Below, one piece after another: positions 23,164 to 32,371 of a DNA stretch of 44,462 bases. Source of the stretch: Pseudaestuariivita rosea (GTDB lineage Bacteria; Pseudomonadota; Alphaproteobacteria; Rhodobacterales; Rhodobacteraceae); the NCBI RefSeq assembly GCF_017592335.1, contig NZ_JACNMP010000028.1, positions 1-44,462 of the forward strand, in the 5' to 3' direction. Position 1 is the first letter of the stretch. Every line of letters starts with the position of its first letter. The position numbers and the translations under genes were made by a program. Under the pieces are notes generated by a model. The model saw nothing but the letters and a program-made list of their open reading frames with translations. It was not told the DNA's origin and made no database searches.

Positions 23164-23829
23164 ATGCACATCGGATTGATTGGCGGCATTGGACCAGCGG
23201 CGACAACGTACTATTACCAACTCCTTCTTGAAGAGATGGGAGAGCAAAACCTCACTATTTCCCATGCTAGCCTTAAAAGCCTAAGTGGAAATGTGATGGC
23301 CGGAAATCGTGATGCGCAAGCTGCGATCTTTGCGAACCACGTTGATATTTTAAAGGGTGCTGGTGCTGATTTTGCAGCCGTCACATCTGTTGCCGGGCAT
23401 TTTTGCATTGAAGAGCTAGCGGCGCGGTCGTCGTTACCGCTGGTAAGTGTGTTGGATAGCTTGAAGACATATTTCTCAGAAAATAGTCTGAAACGGATCG
23501 GCATTTTAGGCAACCGTGTTGCAATGCAAAGCCATCTCTTCGGGATGATTGATACTGTAAATTTCGTCACACCTGAGGCCGAAACGCTCGACAAAGTTGG
23601 TGAAGCCTACATGCAGATGGCCAAGCGCGGTCGATGTGAAGATCATGAGCGACAGCTATTTATCAAAGCTGGCCAAGATATGGTCGATCACAGTGGTACA
23701 GATGCAGTCCTTTTAGGAGGAACTGACTTGTTTCTTGCGTTTGATGGCGGCAAGGCGAGTTACCCAGTAGTTGATGCAGCGCGTGTGCATGTCGCTGAAT
23801 TGATCAAAGCTGATCGTGGACCGTTCTAA
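23164..23829 (+). CDS. Asp/Glu racemase-family protein lacking both catalytic cysteines
   Basis: 221 aa from the ATG at 23164 (GGAAGGA upstream). MHIGLIGGIGPAATTYYYQ is the Asp/Glu racemase N-terminus. In active enzymes the two bases are cysteines in CNTAH and GCTE motifs. Here the first motif reads S75-VAGH and the second LLGG186-TDL, so both cysteines are replaced, although the fold and H79 and T187/D188 are kept. A cysteine at 81 is close but not at the expected place. Either a different chemistry or a binding-only role is likely. Monocistronic, followed by a terminator. Confidence 0.75.
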   Translation: MHIGLIGGIGPAATTYYYQLLLEEMGEQNLTISHASLKSLSGNVMAGNRDAQAAIFANHVDILKGAGADFAAVTSVAGHFCIEELAARSSLPLVSVLDSLKTYFSENSLKRIGILGNRVAMQSHLFGMIDTVNFVTPEAETLDKVGEAYMQMAKRGRCEDHERQLFIKAGQDMVDHSGTDAVLLGGTDLFLAFDGGKASYPVVDAARVHVAELIKADRGPF

Positions 23830-23884
23830 AACGGTCATTTCTGCCGCGCTGCCCTGCCCCACGCCGGATCAATCGCTTAGGCTG

Positions 23885-23920
23885 GACAAAAACCCCCGGC
23901 AAAATAGAAGGGGTTTTGTC
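23885..23920 (+). terminator. Terminator after the racemase homologue
   Basis: GACAAAAACCCCC (23885-23897) pairs with GGGGTTTTGTC (23910-23920), followed by ACGTTTTT. The stem works in both directions, so it may also serve the convergent exported-protein gene. Confidence 0.65.
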
Positions 23921-24050
23921 ACGTTTTTGCACCTGCCAGTCGCGAAGGTCGGCGAGGTCTGCAGTCGGGACAATGCCGCTGTTTGGCGGGTAAATCCGAA
24001 TGGCGGGTTTTCAGAAATGCAACAACTTTAACGAAAACCCAAAGTCAAAA

Positions 24051-24881
24051 TCATGGCCAATCCCTTTGAATACTGATCTCTTCAACTCTTTGTTCTGAAC
24101 CAAAAACAATCATAAGGGAAAGAAACTCAGCATTCAGGTTAGGGTTTGCAGCGGCATCACATATATCGATCGCATATTGTTGCGATGCCGGCGTGCCTTT
24201 TTGTGGTTCCCAGCCAAGAATACTATGAACATCAGCGCGCACTAGCCCTACGCGCAGCCCTGATGGCGTGGCCCATTTTGGATCGGTGCTGTAAGCTTCC
24301 ACAACCGTGTCGCCTTGCATGTACACAAGAAGGCCATCGTGCGAAAACCTGTCCACGCCATAAAAATCGGGGATGACGTCCCCGCGAATGACGGGCATAC
24401 CACTCGCGATGAGTTCCGAAACAAGCGTGCCATCTCTAACGCCATTCAACTCAAATTCGGATATAGGTAAACAAGCGCCTTGCGGGCCGCGGTAAGGCTC
24501 TACGACTGGCAAGGCGGATGACGGTTCAAACGCCGGTGATGCATCACCGCTAGAACGCACATCAGGCCCGGCAATTTCATTGATGGTCAGTCGGCTCAGT
24601 TTTTCTTGATCGATCGGACGGCCTTGCCAAGTTACGTTAAAGCTCTCTGTTGGGGACAACGTGTAGTGAGTTGCCCACCCATTTGCGAAACCTTGTCTTA
24701 TCTCATAAGTATTGGCACATTCATACGAAAGCTGTGTCACGTCACACACATCATCATAGCAAATACGGTAATACGGAGCGACCGTGTTGGGCATACTGCC
24801 ATCCTCAAAGTTGGCACAGCCGGCGGAAGCTATTGTTCCAAAAGCCAGAAGTACACCGGTCAGAAACAGTACCTTTTGCAT
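24051..24881 (-). CDS. Exported protein of unknown function (possible lipoprotein)
   Basis: 276 aa from the ATG at 24881, chosen because it gives a clean signal sequence (MQKVLFLTGVLLAFGTIASA followed by GC) and a GGTGGAA box lies 10 nt upstream; the frame is open further upstream to 25157 but that extension looks noncoding. SAGC could be a lipobox. The N-terminal half is cysteine-rich (YRICYDDVCDVTQLSYEC), while the C-terminal half (ELNGVRDGTLVSELIASGMPV; GLRVGLVRADVHSILGWEP) reads like a small repeat-type regulator-binding domain. No family is assigned with confidence. Confidence 0.55.
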   Translation of the reverse strand: MQKVLFLTGVLLAFGTIASAGCANFEDGSMPNTVAPYYRICYDDVCDVTQLSYECANTYEIRQGFANGWATHYTLSPTESFNVTWQGRPIDQEKLSRLTINEIAGPDVRSSGDASPAFEPSSALPVVEPYRGPQGACLPISEFELNGVRDGTLVSELIASGMPVIRGDVIPDFYGVDRFSHDGLLVYMQGDTVVEAYSTDPKWATPSGLRVGLVRADVHSILGWEPQKGTPASQQYAIDICDAAANPNLNAEFLSLMIVFGSEQRVEEISIQRDWP

Positions 24882-25158
24882 TTCAATAGATTCCACCTTG
24901 CGCTGTTTGTCGTACACATCCAACGCAATAATAACCTCAAGTGCAGCAGTACTAAAGCTGCAACTAAATTGGTCAGAGACTTCAGCGGACATTTGCAGTC
25001 TCCGCAGCATCCGACAATTCGGGCTCCTTCGGAGAATTCGCTGCGCTCTGATTGAACGGCGGCTTTGAGGCACAAGGCCTCGGGATGACATGCTGCACTC
25101 ATGCTGACGCAACCTCAATTTCTGCTTTCTTAACGTAAGGTTAAGCAGATCAGACATT
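24882..25158. other. Gap left of the Tn3-family transposase
   Basis: Should contain the left end of the Tn3-family element. The best candidate is the stretch ending TTAACGTAAG at 25139, since Tn3 ends finish in TAAG, but no inverted partner was found on the right, so no end is called. Confidence 0.3.
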
Positions 25159-28074
25159 GTGCTCCGACTCGGAGGGTTTGATTTGGATCAGGACTTTATT
25201 GCCGCTTGGAGCTTATCGTTTTCAGAGCTTGAATTTGTTCACGGGTATCGGCACGCGATGCGGGTCGGGATCGCGGTTCAATTGCTGCATTTCCGCAGTC
25301 ATGGGTACTTCCTGACTTCGCTGGATGAGGTGCCATCTGACGCGGTCGAATATGTGGCAGATCAGGCCGGCGAAAGCATTGAATCCGCGCGCACCTATGA
25401 CAATTACAGCGATACGTCCCGTCGCCATCGTCTGGACATTCTACGATTTCTTGGAATCCGCCGCGCGACAGATCGGGACAGGTCTGCACTTCGCATCGAA
25501 CTCACGTCACTGGCTGCGCATCTTGGCACGACCTCGGAGGATCTCGTTTCTCATGGGTATCAATGGGCGCTGCGTAACTCTGTGCTTGTTCCATCCCGGA
25601 AAATCATGGAACGGCTGGTCCGCTCTGCAAGACACGCGTTTCAAGAAGAGTATCTGATGTCGGTGTTTAATCGATTGGAGCCTCGTGCAATCGAAGGTCT
25701 AGAGAATAGTCTAGCTGACCCACGTGGAGCATATGGATTTCAACAATTGAAAGCTGATGTTGGTGCGCCAGCCTTAGATAGTGTGCTTGAAGCAGCCGCC
25801 CGGCTTGAGTTTATTCACGGCCTTGATCTGCCGTTTGATCTGCTGACGAACGTCGATCCGTCTTGGGTCCGGATAATAACGCGACGCGTTGAGGGTGAGA
25901 CGGCATCCGAGATGCGGCGGCACAGAAAGGAACGACGTCTCGGTCTGCTTGCTGTATATCTGATGTCACGCCGGGCCCAGATGATTGACGGGCTTGTCGA
26001 TCTGTTGATTGAGGTTGTGCATCGGATTGGTTCGAGATCACGGCGGAAAGTGATTGGCCGGATTGCGGGGGATATTGAGAAGGTCCACGGCAAAGAACGC
26101 ATCCTTGTGGAAATTGCCACTGCCGCCATGCTCACACCCAATGGCCGGGTTGCTGATGTGATCTATCCTATTGCTGGTGCTGCAAAATTGAAGGCGATAA
26201 TCGACGAACATCGCGCCAAAGGCACCTTAGACAAGCAGATACAAACAGTGATGCGCGGTTCTTATGCTAGCCACTACCGCCGGATGTTGCCGCCATTGCT
26301 TTCTGCGCTGAATTTTCGCTCCAACAATGCAGGCTGGCGACCGATCTTGGATGCCCTCATATTGATTGTTCGCTTGAATGAAGAGGGACGACGCTTTGCC
26401 CCAATGGAACTCGCGCCTGAAGGATCAATACCGCGAAAATGGCTTGATACCGTCGTCGACAAGACAGGCCGTCTGAACGTTATCTCCTTTGAAATTTGCG
26501 TGCTGACGCAATTGCGTGACCGGATGCGTGCTAAAGAAATTTGGGTTGAGGGCGCGGATCGTTATCGCAATCCGGATGATGATCTACCCAAGGATTTTTC
26601 CGCAAAACGGAACTTCTACTATGCTGGTCTCAATCTGACACAGGACGCACACGCCTTTTCCCAATCTATTCGGGGACAGTTGGAGCAAGAACTGCGCCAT
26701 CTGAATGCGACGATACCAACAAATGATAAGGTGCGGCTGCGTTGGTCCGGCGAGAGCAGGATCAGCATCACACCATTTGAACCGGCACCTGAACCCCAAG
26801 GGCTGATGAGGCTCAAATCTGGAATTGGGCGGCGGTGGCCTATGACAGGTTTGCTCGATACGCTGAAAGAAGCCGCACTTGATACGGGGTTCTTGAGTGC
26901 CTTTGAGACCTCAGCGACCAGAGAGGCCTTGTCACGTAGCGATCGTGACCAGCGCCTTCTTCTTTGTCTCTACGGTCTGGGAACGAATGCAGGCCTGAAA
27001 CGTGTGGCGGCTGGAACCCCAGAAATCAGCCATGACGAACTGTTGCATGTGCGCCGGCGCTACATTGATCCAGCATCACTACGTGCAGCGTGCTCCAAAA
27101 TTGCTGATGCGACACTTGTAATTCGGAACCCCGCTGTTTGGGGAAACCCTGGTACAGCTTGCGCTGCGGATTCCACCAAGTTCGGCGCTTGGGATCGCAA
27201 CGTTATGACAGAATGGCATGCGCGGTATGGTGGACGGGGCGTGATGATTTATTGGCATGTCGAAAGGCAGTCCACATGTATTTACTCGCAGTTGAAGCGC
27301 TGTTCGTCATCGGAAGTGGCTGCGATGATCGAAGGCGTACTAAGACATTGCACCGACATGGAAATCCAACGGCAATATGTCGACAGCCACGGGCAAAGCG
27401 CCGTGGGGTTTGCATTTTGTCATCTCTTGGGCTTCGAGTTGGCGCCGCGCCTGAAAGCGATTGCACGTCAGAAGCTCGCTCTGCCAAGCGCGGGGATGCG
27501 GGGGCAATTGCCAAACCTTCTACCTATATTGTCGGGAGCGATCGACTGGAAAGAGATCGAGCAGCAATATGATGAGATGGTCAAATACGCTGCTGCTATG
27601 CAGCATGGCACCGCCGAGCCCGAGGCCATCTTGCGCCGATTTGCGCGGGCCGATGTCATGCATCCAACATACAAAGCGCTTGCCGAACTTGGTCGTGCCA
27701 TCAAGACGATTTTCCTCTGTCGCTATTTACGATCCGAGGCGTTTCGTCGGGAAATCAATGAAGGTCTGAATGTCGTGGAAAACTGGAACAGCGCCAATGG
27801 CTTTGTGTTCTTTGGAAAAGGCGGTGAAATATCTAGCAATCGCATTGCTGATCAGGAAACATCAGCTCATGCATTACATCTGCTTCAGGCATCCATGGCA
27901 TATGTGAACACCCGGATGGTCCAGACAGTTCTGGGAGAACCGGATTGGGCGAGCCGACTCTCAGAGCATGACTATCGTGGCCTTAGCCCACTTATTTACT
28001 CTCACATCAATCCGTATGGCCGATTTGAGATTGATCTGGACAAGCGGATTGATTTTGAGCGTCTGGCAGCATGA
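25159..28074 (+). CDS. tnpA: Tn3-family transposase TnpA
   Basis: 971 aa, GTG start; normal full length for the family. The N-terminus ([30 protein letters not shown]) is the DUF4158 domain of one Tn3 branch. The C-terminal DDE domain has [28 protein letters not shown] and [17 protein letters not shown], giving all three catalytic acidic residues. It carries out replicative transposition through a cointegrate. The frame is intact. The resolvase follows downstream on the same strand after a 131-bp res-like gap; in Tn21-type elements the resolvase precedes tnpA, so this order is less common. Confidence 0.9.
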   Translation: MLRLGGFDLDQDFIAAWSLSFSELEFVHGYRHAMRVGIAVQLLHFRSHGYFLTSLDEVPSDAVEYVADQAGESIESARTYDNYSDTSRRHRLDILRFLGIRRATDRDRSALRIELTSLAAHLGTTSEDLVSHGYQWALRNSVLVPSRKIMERLVRSARHAFQEEYLMSVFNRLEPRAIEGLENSLADPRGAYGFQQLKADVGAPALDSVLEAAARLEFIHGLDLPFDLLTNVDPSWVRIITRRVEGETASEMRRHRKERRLGLLAVYLMSRRAQMIDGLVDLLIEVVHRIGSRSRRKVIGRIAGDIEKVHGKERILVEIATAAMLTPNGRVADVIYPIAGAAKLKAIIDEHRAKGTLDKQIQTVMRGSYASHYRRMLPPLLSALNFRSNNAGWRPILDALILIVRLNEEGRRFAPMELAPEGSIPRKWLDTVVDKTGRLNVISFEICVLTQLRDRMRAKEIWVEGADRYRNPDDDLPKDFSAKRNFYYAGLNLTQDAHAFSQSIRGQLEQELRHLNATIPTNDKVRLRWSGESRISITPFEPAPEPQGLMRLKSGIGRRWPMTGLLDTLKEAALDTGFLSAFETSATREALSRSDRDQRLLLCLYGLGTNAGLKRVAAGTPEISHDELLHVRRRYIDPASLRAACSKIADATLVIRNPAVWGNPGTACAADSTKFGAWDRNVMTEWHARYGGRGVMIYWHVERQSTCIYSQLKRCSSSEVAAMIEGVLRHCTDMEIQRQYVDSHGQSAVGFAFCHLLGFELAPRLKAIARQKLALPSAGMRGQLPNLLPILSGAIDWKEIEQQYDEMVKYAAAMQHGTAEPEAILRRFARADVMHPTYKALAELGRAIKTIFLCRYLRSEAFRREINEGLNVVENWNSANGFVFFGKGGEISSNRIADQETSAHALHLLQASMAYVNTRMVQTVLGEPDWASRLSEHDYRGLSPLIYSHINPYGRFEIDLDKRIDFERLAA

Positions 28075-28079
28075 ATGTC

Positions 28080-28200
28080 ATCGTCACAAAAGGGTACACT
28101 CATAGGAGGCAAGCAGATGTGACAGGCCAGAATGTCACAAATGAGTGGCCAGACACATATTGTTACAGTATCAGAGTGCAAACCACCCTAATGTGACAGG
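28080..28200. promoter_or_regulatory. Candidate res site between tnpA and tnpR
   Basis: TGTSACA-type half-sites occur at 28082 (CGTCACA), 28118 (TGTGACA), 28133 (TGTCACA), 28161 (TGTTACA) and 28192 (TGTGACA). The pair 28118/28133 is inverted with an 8-bp spacer. Several inverted half-sites directly in front of a serine resolvase are what a res site looks like, and tnpR would autoregulate from here. Confidence 0.6.
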
Positions 28201-28205
28201 TTCCC

Positions 28206-28757
28206 ATGCCCAAGATCGGATACGCCCGCGTCAGCTCATCAAGCCAGGATCTCAACATTCAGAAAGCCAAGCTGAAAACTGCGGGCTGTGAGGTCATCCG
28301 CTCGGAAACGGTTTCTGGTGCTTCCCGTGATGATCGTTCTGAGCTGGCGACAGTGTTGGAATTCCTGCGGGAAGGCGACGAGTTAGTCGTTCACCGCCTC
28401 GACCGCCTTGGCCGGTCCACCCGCGATGTACTGAACCTGGTCCATGAGTTGGACGCCAAAGGCGCATCGCTCCGGGTGCTTGAACCGGAAGTCACCACCG
28501 CAGGCGACATGGGCCGCATGGTTATCACCGTGCTGGGCATGGTCGCCGACATGGAGCTCAAGTTCATCCGCGACCGCCAACGCGCCGGGATCGACGCGGC
28601 GAAGGACAAAGGTGTTTACAAGGGGAGGCGGAAATCCGTGGATGATGATGAAATCCGTCGATTGGCGAACGAGGGCATCGCAAAAGCCCAGATCGCCCGT
28701 GATCTTGGCGTTTCAAGAATGACCGTCTACCGCGCCCTCGCGGATGCCGAGACATGA
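28206..28757 (+). CDS. tnpR: Serine resolvase TnpR
   Basis: 183 aa. MPKIGYARVSSSSQDLNIQK contains the catalytic serine (near residue 10), VVHRLDRLGRSTRDVL the conserved R-LDR-GRS motif, and GRMVITVLGMVADMEL the dimer helix region. A C-terminal helix-turn-helix (NEGIAKAQIARDLGVSRMTVYRAL) binds res. It resolves the cointegrate made by TnpA. Intact and of standard length. Confidence 0.92.
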   Translation: MPKIGYARVSSSSQDLNIQKAKLKTAGCEVIRSETVSGASRDDRSELATVLEFLREGDELVVHRLDRLGRSTRDVLNLVHELDAKGASLRVLEPEVTTAGDMGRMVITVLGMVADMELKFIRDRQRAGIDAAKDKGVYKGRRKSVDDDEIRRLANEGIAKAQIARDLGVSRMTVYRALADAET

Positions 28758-28861
28758 AGCCGCCGTTCGTTCAGGGTGCGGCGGATTCAACGAGAGAGCC
28801 CCTTGCGACCATTGCCAAACCTTGCCTTATGTCTTCAAAGTTAGACATTTCCTAGTCGCAG

Positions 28862-29290
28862 ATGCTTGGGACAATCGAAGAAGAAATGCCGACACAAATA
28901 ACAATTTCAGAATCGCAAACACCGCTAACTTGTTCGACGGTTGAAGAGGTCATGGAAGCACTGTCACAAGCTGCCTCCGATGCGGAGGCGAGTGAGCGCC
29001 CAAACATTGTGCACATCACGGCAATCACAGAGGATACTCTCTCAGTTGTGGTCGGCGCTAAGTCACTATCAAATCTGGGATTTCAGTACGCACACGGCGA
29101 CCCGCCGTATTATTCAAGCCGTGGTATATCGAACGTTGATGAACCCTTTCTCGTCGCGTTTGCTTTGACAAATCATCATACTGAGATTCCACAGCGTTAC
29201 GTCATACCTGTGTCTGATGCTTTTAAAGCGGTGCGTCAGTTCTTGGAAACCAACAGTCTTCCAACCTGTGTCCAGTGGTCGGAGATTTAG
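28862..29290 (+). CDS. Imm1-family immunity protein (orphan)
   Basis: 142 aa from 28862; a second ATG at 28886 behind GAAGAAGAA is also possible. The C-terminal part has the Imm1 (PF14430) signature: LGFQYAHGDPPYYSSRG, then FALTNHHTEIPQRYVIPVSDAFKAVRQFLETNSLPTCVQWSEI, with the conserved P-P-Y-Y/S and the final C-V-x-W. Imm1 proteins neutralise polymorphic toxins, often nucleases or deaminases. No toxin gene is adjacent, so it may be an orphan immunity gene protecting against kin. It follows tnpR by 104 bp and may be transposon cargo. Confidence 0.65.
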   Translation: MLGTIEEEMPTQITISESQTPLTCSTVEEVMEALSQAASDAEASERPNIVHITAITEDTLSVVVGAKSLSNLGFQYAHGDPPYYSSRGISNVDEPFLVAFALTNHHTEIPQRYVIPVSDAFKAVRQFLETNSLPTCVQWSEI

Positions 29291-29534
29291 AAGATAAATC
29301 ACCTGAGCCTCGGATAGTCGAAGGTCGGCTTCGTCCCGCAGTGTGTCAGTAAGTACGTTGCGCAGCGAACGGCCATTACATCATTCGTTCCCTTTGTGTT
29401 CTTCATAACCCCTATCTGTGCACGTTCGGGGCGGTTGGGCCTAATTGGTTCAGCAGTACCGCGAAACGGTAAGCGTTGCATCTGACCCCTTATTTGGGAC
29501 CTTCCGACACAGGCATCCTGGGCCTATATTGGCG
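29291..29534. other. Gap, with a strong hairpin at 29526-29548
   Basis: No convincing gene. ATATTGGCGC and GCGCCAATAT form a perfect 10-bp stem around TAC; it ends within the small exported-protein frame. No T-run follows, so a terminator is doubtful. Confidence 0.35.
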
Positions 29535-29744
29535 CTACGCGCCAATATGGCCGCTTAAGGCGCTGAAAAGCCTAGTTGCGTTCAGATCGCTAACAAAGCC
29601 AGCGGTGTCATATCCTGCGATGCGGAGCGAGTCGTCACCTTGTTCTTCAGCAAAGCTCGGTCGACAAAGCAGCACAAGAAGCAGAAGCAATGACACTTTA
29701 AGCAAGCAATTCTCTCCAGATATTCTATCGAACTTGGTTGCCAT
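29535..29744 (-). CDS. Small exported protein or 5' remnant, 69 aa
   Basis: MATKFDRISGENCLLKVSLL begins a long signal peptide (LLLLLVLLCRPSFA) followed by about 37 residues. The start lies 3 bp from a Tn3-type terminal repeat and the stop lies inside the hairpin described above, so it may be a truncated gene. No family is recognised and there is no clear ribosome-binding site. Confidence 0.3.
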   Translation of the reverse strand: MATKFDRISGENCLLKVSLLLLLVLLCRPSFAEEQGDDSLRIAGYDTAGFVSDLNATRLFSALSGHIGA

Positions 29745-29747
29745 GAG

Positions 29748-29785
29748 GGGGTCCTTTGCGGGAGAGTGTGGAATCCTACGCTAAG
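29748..29785 (+). repeat. Orphan Tn3-family terminal inverted repeat, 38 bp
   Basis: Starts GGGGTCCTTTGCGGGAG and ends GGAATCCTACGCTAAG, exactly 38 bp, the length and end pattern (GGGG...TAAG) of Tn3-family repeats and very like the Tn5393/Tn3 subgroup. Its inner edge points right. No inverted partner is visible in the window and the tnpA at 25159 lies on its outer side, so it belongs to another, lost element. Confidence 0.7.
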
Positions 29786-30133
29786 CAAACAACGAGAACC
29801 GTTGCGCGACGGGGCGGAATGACACTCTAAGCGAATTGGTGCTGCGCGCGTTGACAGCACCAACGTACCACAGGGGCGGAAAAATCGACGCTGCCGCGCA
29901 GCAAGGAAACCGGCCATTCATCGACAGTGCAGCAATTTGCAATCAACCAATCAACGAGATGCGGGACTTTTCTGCCGTTCATTTTGGGCTTTCGAATGTC
30001 CGATCCCGCATATTATTTGGATAGCTATGCGCGATGGCGTGTCGCCGCCAGCCGGGCTGATGAATCATGCCGCATCAAGGAAATCAATGGGTATTGGCCC
30101 TAGCAAAACTGTTGCGGGCCGCTCATCGACCGA
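29786..30133. other. Gap right of the orphan Tn3 end, nothing recognised
   Basis: About 350 bp without a convincing gene or repeat. It separates the mobile-element section from the oxidoreductase island. Confidence 0.4.
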
Positions 30134-30736
30134 TCAGGACCGAATCCGTATCCGGATTATCGTACGGCTGTTTCTGCGTCGCCAGATAGCATAGCTGAGC
30201 CCGACGAGGGCGAGCAGGCCGACCAGTCCCTTCAACATCGTCCCCATCGTTCCCTCGATCAGCACAGCATGCACGACGGTTCCCACGACGATGACGGTCG
30301 TCGTCACGACGTGAATAGCGCGCCATGCCCGGTGTCCCATCCGCCTTCGAACCGCAGCAAGCAGAACCGCCGCGAAGAGCGCCCACATCGCCGCCACGCC
30401 CCAGATGGCGAATGGTGTCGGTGAGCGCAGGAGCAGGACGTCGACCACGTCCGGTGGGCTTGTGATCCACAGGCCCGCGACGTGAACGACGGCCGCAAGC
30501 AAAAGGGCCACACCGATCCAGACGTGGCTGCGCCGCCCCCGAACACCCGGAACCAAGCCGGCGATCAGAAGGGCTTGAACCGGCAGGAGGACCAAACCGA
30601 TCACCCCGGCGAAACCAGCTGCGACGTAAATCGGCTCCCGCCATTGCAGCAGGGGGCTCTGCGCCGCCACAATCAGCGGGACCGCGACAAGCGCGACCAG
30701 TGCCGCCCAGATCAGACCCGCTGGCGCGCGCATCAT
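30134..30736 (-). CDS. Ferric-reductase-like transmembrane protein
   Basis: 200 aa with five to six hydrophobic helices. Histidines in VWIGVALLLAAVVHVAGLW and in RAWRAIHVVTTTVIVVGTVVHAVL resemble the heme-b ligands of ferric-reductase/MsrQ-like membrane domains (PF01794). It would pass electrons across the membrane. Its ATG overlaps the stop of the preceding gene (ATGA), so it is the last gene of a four-gene leftward operon and may donate electrons to the exported proteins encoded upstream. Confidence 0.6.
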   Translation of the reverse strand: MMRAPAGLIWAALVALVAVPLIVAAQSPLLQWREPIYVAAGFAGVIGLVLLPVQALLIAGLVPGVRGRRSHVWIGVALLLAAVVHVAGLWITSPPDVVDVLLLRSPTPFAIWGVAAMWALFAAVLLAAVRRRMGHRAWRAIHVVTTTVIVVGTVVHAVLIEGTMGTMLKGLVGLLALVGLSYAIWRRRNSRTIIRIRIRS

Positions 30737-31224
30737 GCTGGCCTGAGCACGAAATCGACGGTCAGACTCGTGTCAGACGCGCTGGCCAAGACCGGACGCA
30801 GGAAGACCGTCTCGAACCCGCCGTCGTCATACTCGGCGTCATAGGCCAGGTGCCCGTGGGGCTGGCCAAAGGCCGGCACGATCTGCGGCATCTCGATCCG
30901 GAACACGCCATCCGCGTCGGTCAGCGTCGCACCATGCGACCTGGCATCACGCTCATGGCCCTCGGTCGTGTGCGCCCAGATCTGAATGCGTCGCCTGGCC
31001 AGCGGCGCACCGTCGCCCGCCCGCCGGACGGTGCCGGTGGTCCAGAACCCGCCGCCTCCGATCCGGTCCACGATGGGGGCGCCGGAGCGATAGTTGTTGG
31101 CTCCGCCCCGCATGGTCGGCGTTGGCGCGAGGCCTTGCGCGCGGGCCGGGACCAAGAGCCCGCTTGCACCCAGGATTATGCCGGCGGCTCCGGCGGTGAT
31201 AAGCTTGCGTCGTGTGGTGGTCAT
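30733..31224 (-). CDS. Tat-exported intradiol-dioxygenase-like beta-sandwich protein
   Basis: 163 aa from the ATG at 31224. TTTRRKLITAGAAGIILGAS is a twin-arginine signal. The body (GTVRRAGDGAPLARRRIQIWAHTTEGHE, ATLTDADGVFRIEMPQIVP, HLAYDAEYDDGGFETVFLRP) follows the beta-sandwich pattern of intradiol ring-cleavage dioxygenases, but the protein is short and the Y-Y-H-H iron set is not clearly present. It may be a noncatalytic relative. Third gene of the operon, 26 bp behind the aldo/keto reductase. Confidence 0.55.
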   Translation of the reverse strand: MTTTRRKLITAGAAGIILGASGLLVPARAQGLAPTPTMRGGANNYRSGAPIVDRIGGGGFWTTGTVRRAGDGAPLARRRIQIWAHTTEGHERDARSHGATLTDADGVFRIEMPQIVPAFGQPHGHLAYDAEYDDGGFETVFLRPVLASASDTSLTVDFVLRPA

Positions 31225-31250
31225 TTCTAGCTCCGTCGTTTTGATGATGT

Positions 31251-32369
31251 TCAGTTGGCGAGCCTGTCGCGCGCTTGAGCTTGCGCCAGCCTGATCTGGC
31301 CCTGGTACTGGCTGTCCTTCTCCGGATACCAAGCCATGTTTCCCAGGGTCGCAAAGCCGGGCAGGCCGTCCATGTAGGAGACCATGCGGCGCCGCATCTC
31401 GGCATCGGGAAGCGGACCGCGCATTGCCCCGAGGTTTTCGGTCATGTGATCGGGGTTCGACGTGCCGCAGAGCACGCAGGTGACGGCCGGATGTCCCATG
31501 ACCCACTTCAGGAAGAACTGCGACCATGTTTCGGCCCTGAATTCGGTGGCAAAATCGGGCAGCGGCTGACCCCGGACGATGTGCGTGAGCCGCGCCTTTT
31601 CCAGCGGCAGATTAACTAGAATGCTGACGCCGTTATCCGCCGCGGCGGGCAGCAGGCGTTCCTCGGCGGACCGATTGAAGATCGAGTAGTTAGTCTGCAC
31701 GATATCCACCGCGCCACGTTCAATGAATTGGGTCAGTTCCGGCTGATAGGCGGTCTCGTGATGGGTGACGCCGACGAGGCCGATCTCACCCTCCTGCTTC
31801 CAGGCTTGCATCAGGGGGATGACAACGCCCGCATTCGTGATGCTGTGGCACTGCATGAGGTCCATGGATGACCGCCAGATCCGCAACTTCGACTGCTCGA
31901 GGCTGGCCGTCGCGTGGCTGGTGTCGCCCAGATATTCGCCCGTGGACCAGATCTTGTTTGCGACAAACACCTCGTCCGCCTGCGGCAGGCCAGCCATGAT
32001 GGTGCCGATCGTTGTCTCGGCCGATCCATAGAGCGGCGAGGTGTCGATCACCGTACCGCTCCCTTCGACAAAGCGGGTCATGACTTCGCGAAGAGGCTCT
32101 CGCGGCTGGCCCGGCACAGTGTCAAAGGTCAGGAAGGTGCCGAGACCGAGCGCGGGTATGCGCTGGCCAGTCGCCGCGATCTCGCGTGTGATGACGTCAG
32201 TAGCCGGGTTCACCTGATCGGCTACGGTATCAGACGGCGTGTCCGCAACCTGAGCGTAGGCAGTCGGCCCAGTCGCCGCGATGGCGCCGATGGAGGCTGC
32301 GGAGCGCAGAAATCCCCGGCGCGTCGTGCCATGGCTTTTCGCTTCCGGCTTTTCGTGTTCGGTCGTCAT
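31251..32369 (-). CDS. Tat-signal aldo/keto reductase
   Basis: 372 aa from the ATG at 32369 (GGGAG upstream). TTRRGFLRSAASIGAIAATG is a strong twin-arginine signal, ending YAQ. The body is an AKR barrel: ALGLGTFLTFD, VIDTSPLYGSAETTIG (Asp and Tyr of the active site), VFVANKIW (Lys), LMQCHSI (His), IGLVGVTHHE, VQTNYSIFNR. The full catalytic tetrad is present. NADPH is not normally available outside the cytoplasm, so an exported AKR is odd; a few such Tat-AKR proteins exist without known function. Only 2 bp behind the metallo-hydrolase gene. Confidence 0.8.
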   Translation of the reverse strand: MTTEHEKPEAKSHGTTRRGFLRSAASIGAIAATGPTAYAQVADTPSDTVADQVNPATDVITREIAATGQRIPALGLGTFLTFDTVPGQPREPLREVMTRFVEGSGTVIDTSPLYGSAETTIGTIMAGLPQADEVFVANKIWSTGEYLGDTSHATASLEQSKLRIWRSSMDLMQCHSITNAGVVIPLMQAWKQEGEIGLVGVTHHETAYQPELTQFIERGAVDIVQTNYSIFNRSAEERLLPAAADNGVSILVNLPLEKARLTHIVRGQPLPDFATEFRAETWSQFFLKWVMGHPAVTCVLCGTSNPDHMTENLGAMRGPLPDAEMRRRMVSYMDGLPGFATLGNMAWYPEKDSQYQGQIRLAQAQARDRLAN

Positions 32370-32371
32370 AG

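Noticed and set aside
25102-25139. Stretch ending TTAACGTAAG as left end of the Tn3-family element
   Set aside because: It ends in TAAG but does not begin with a G-run, and I found no inverted partner on the right side.
29526-29548. Integron attC site
   Set aside because: A perfect simple stem without the conserved attC boxes, and no integron integrase is in the window.
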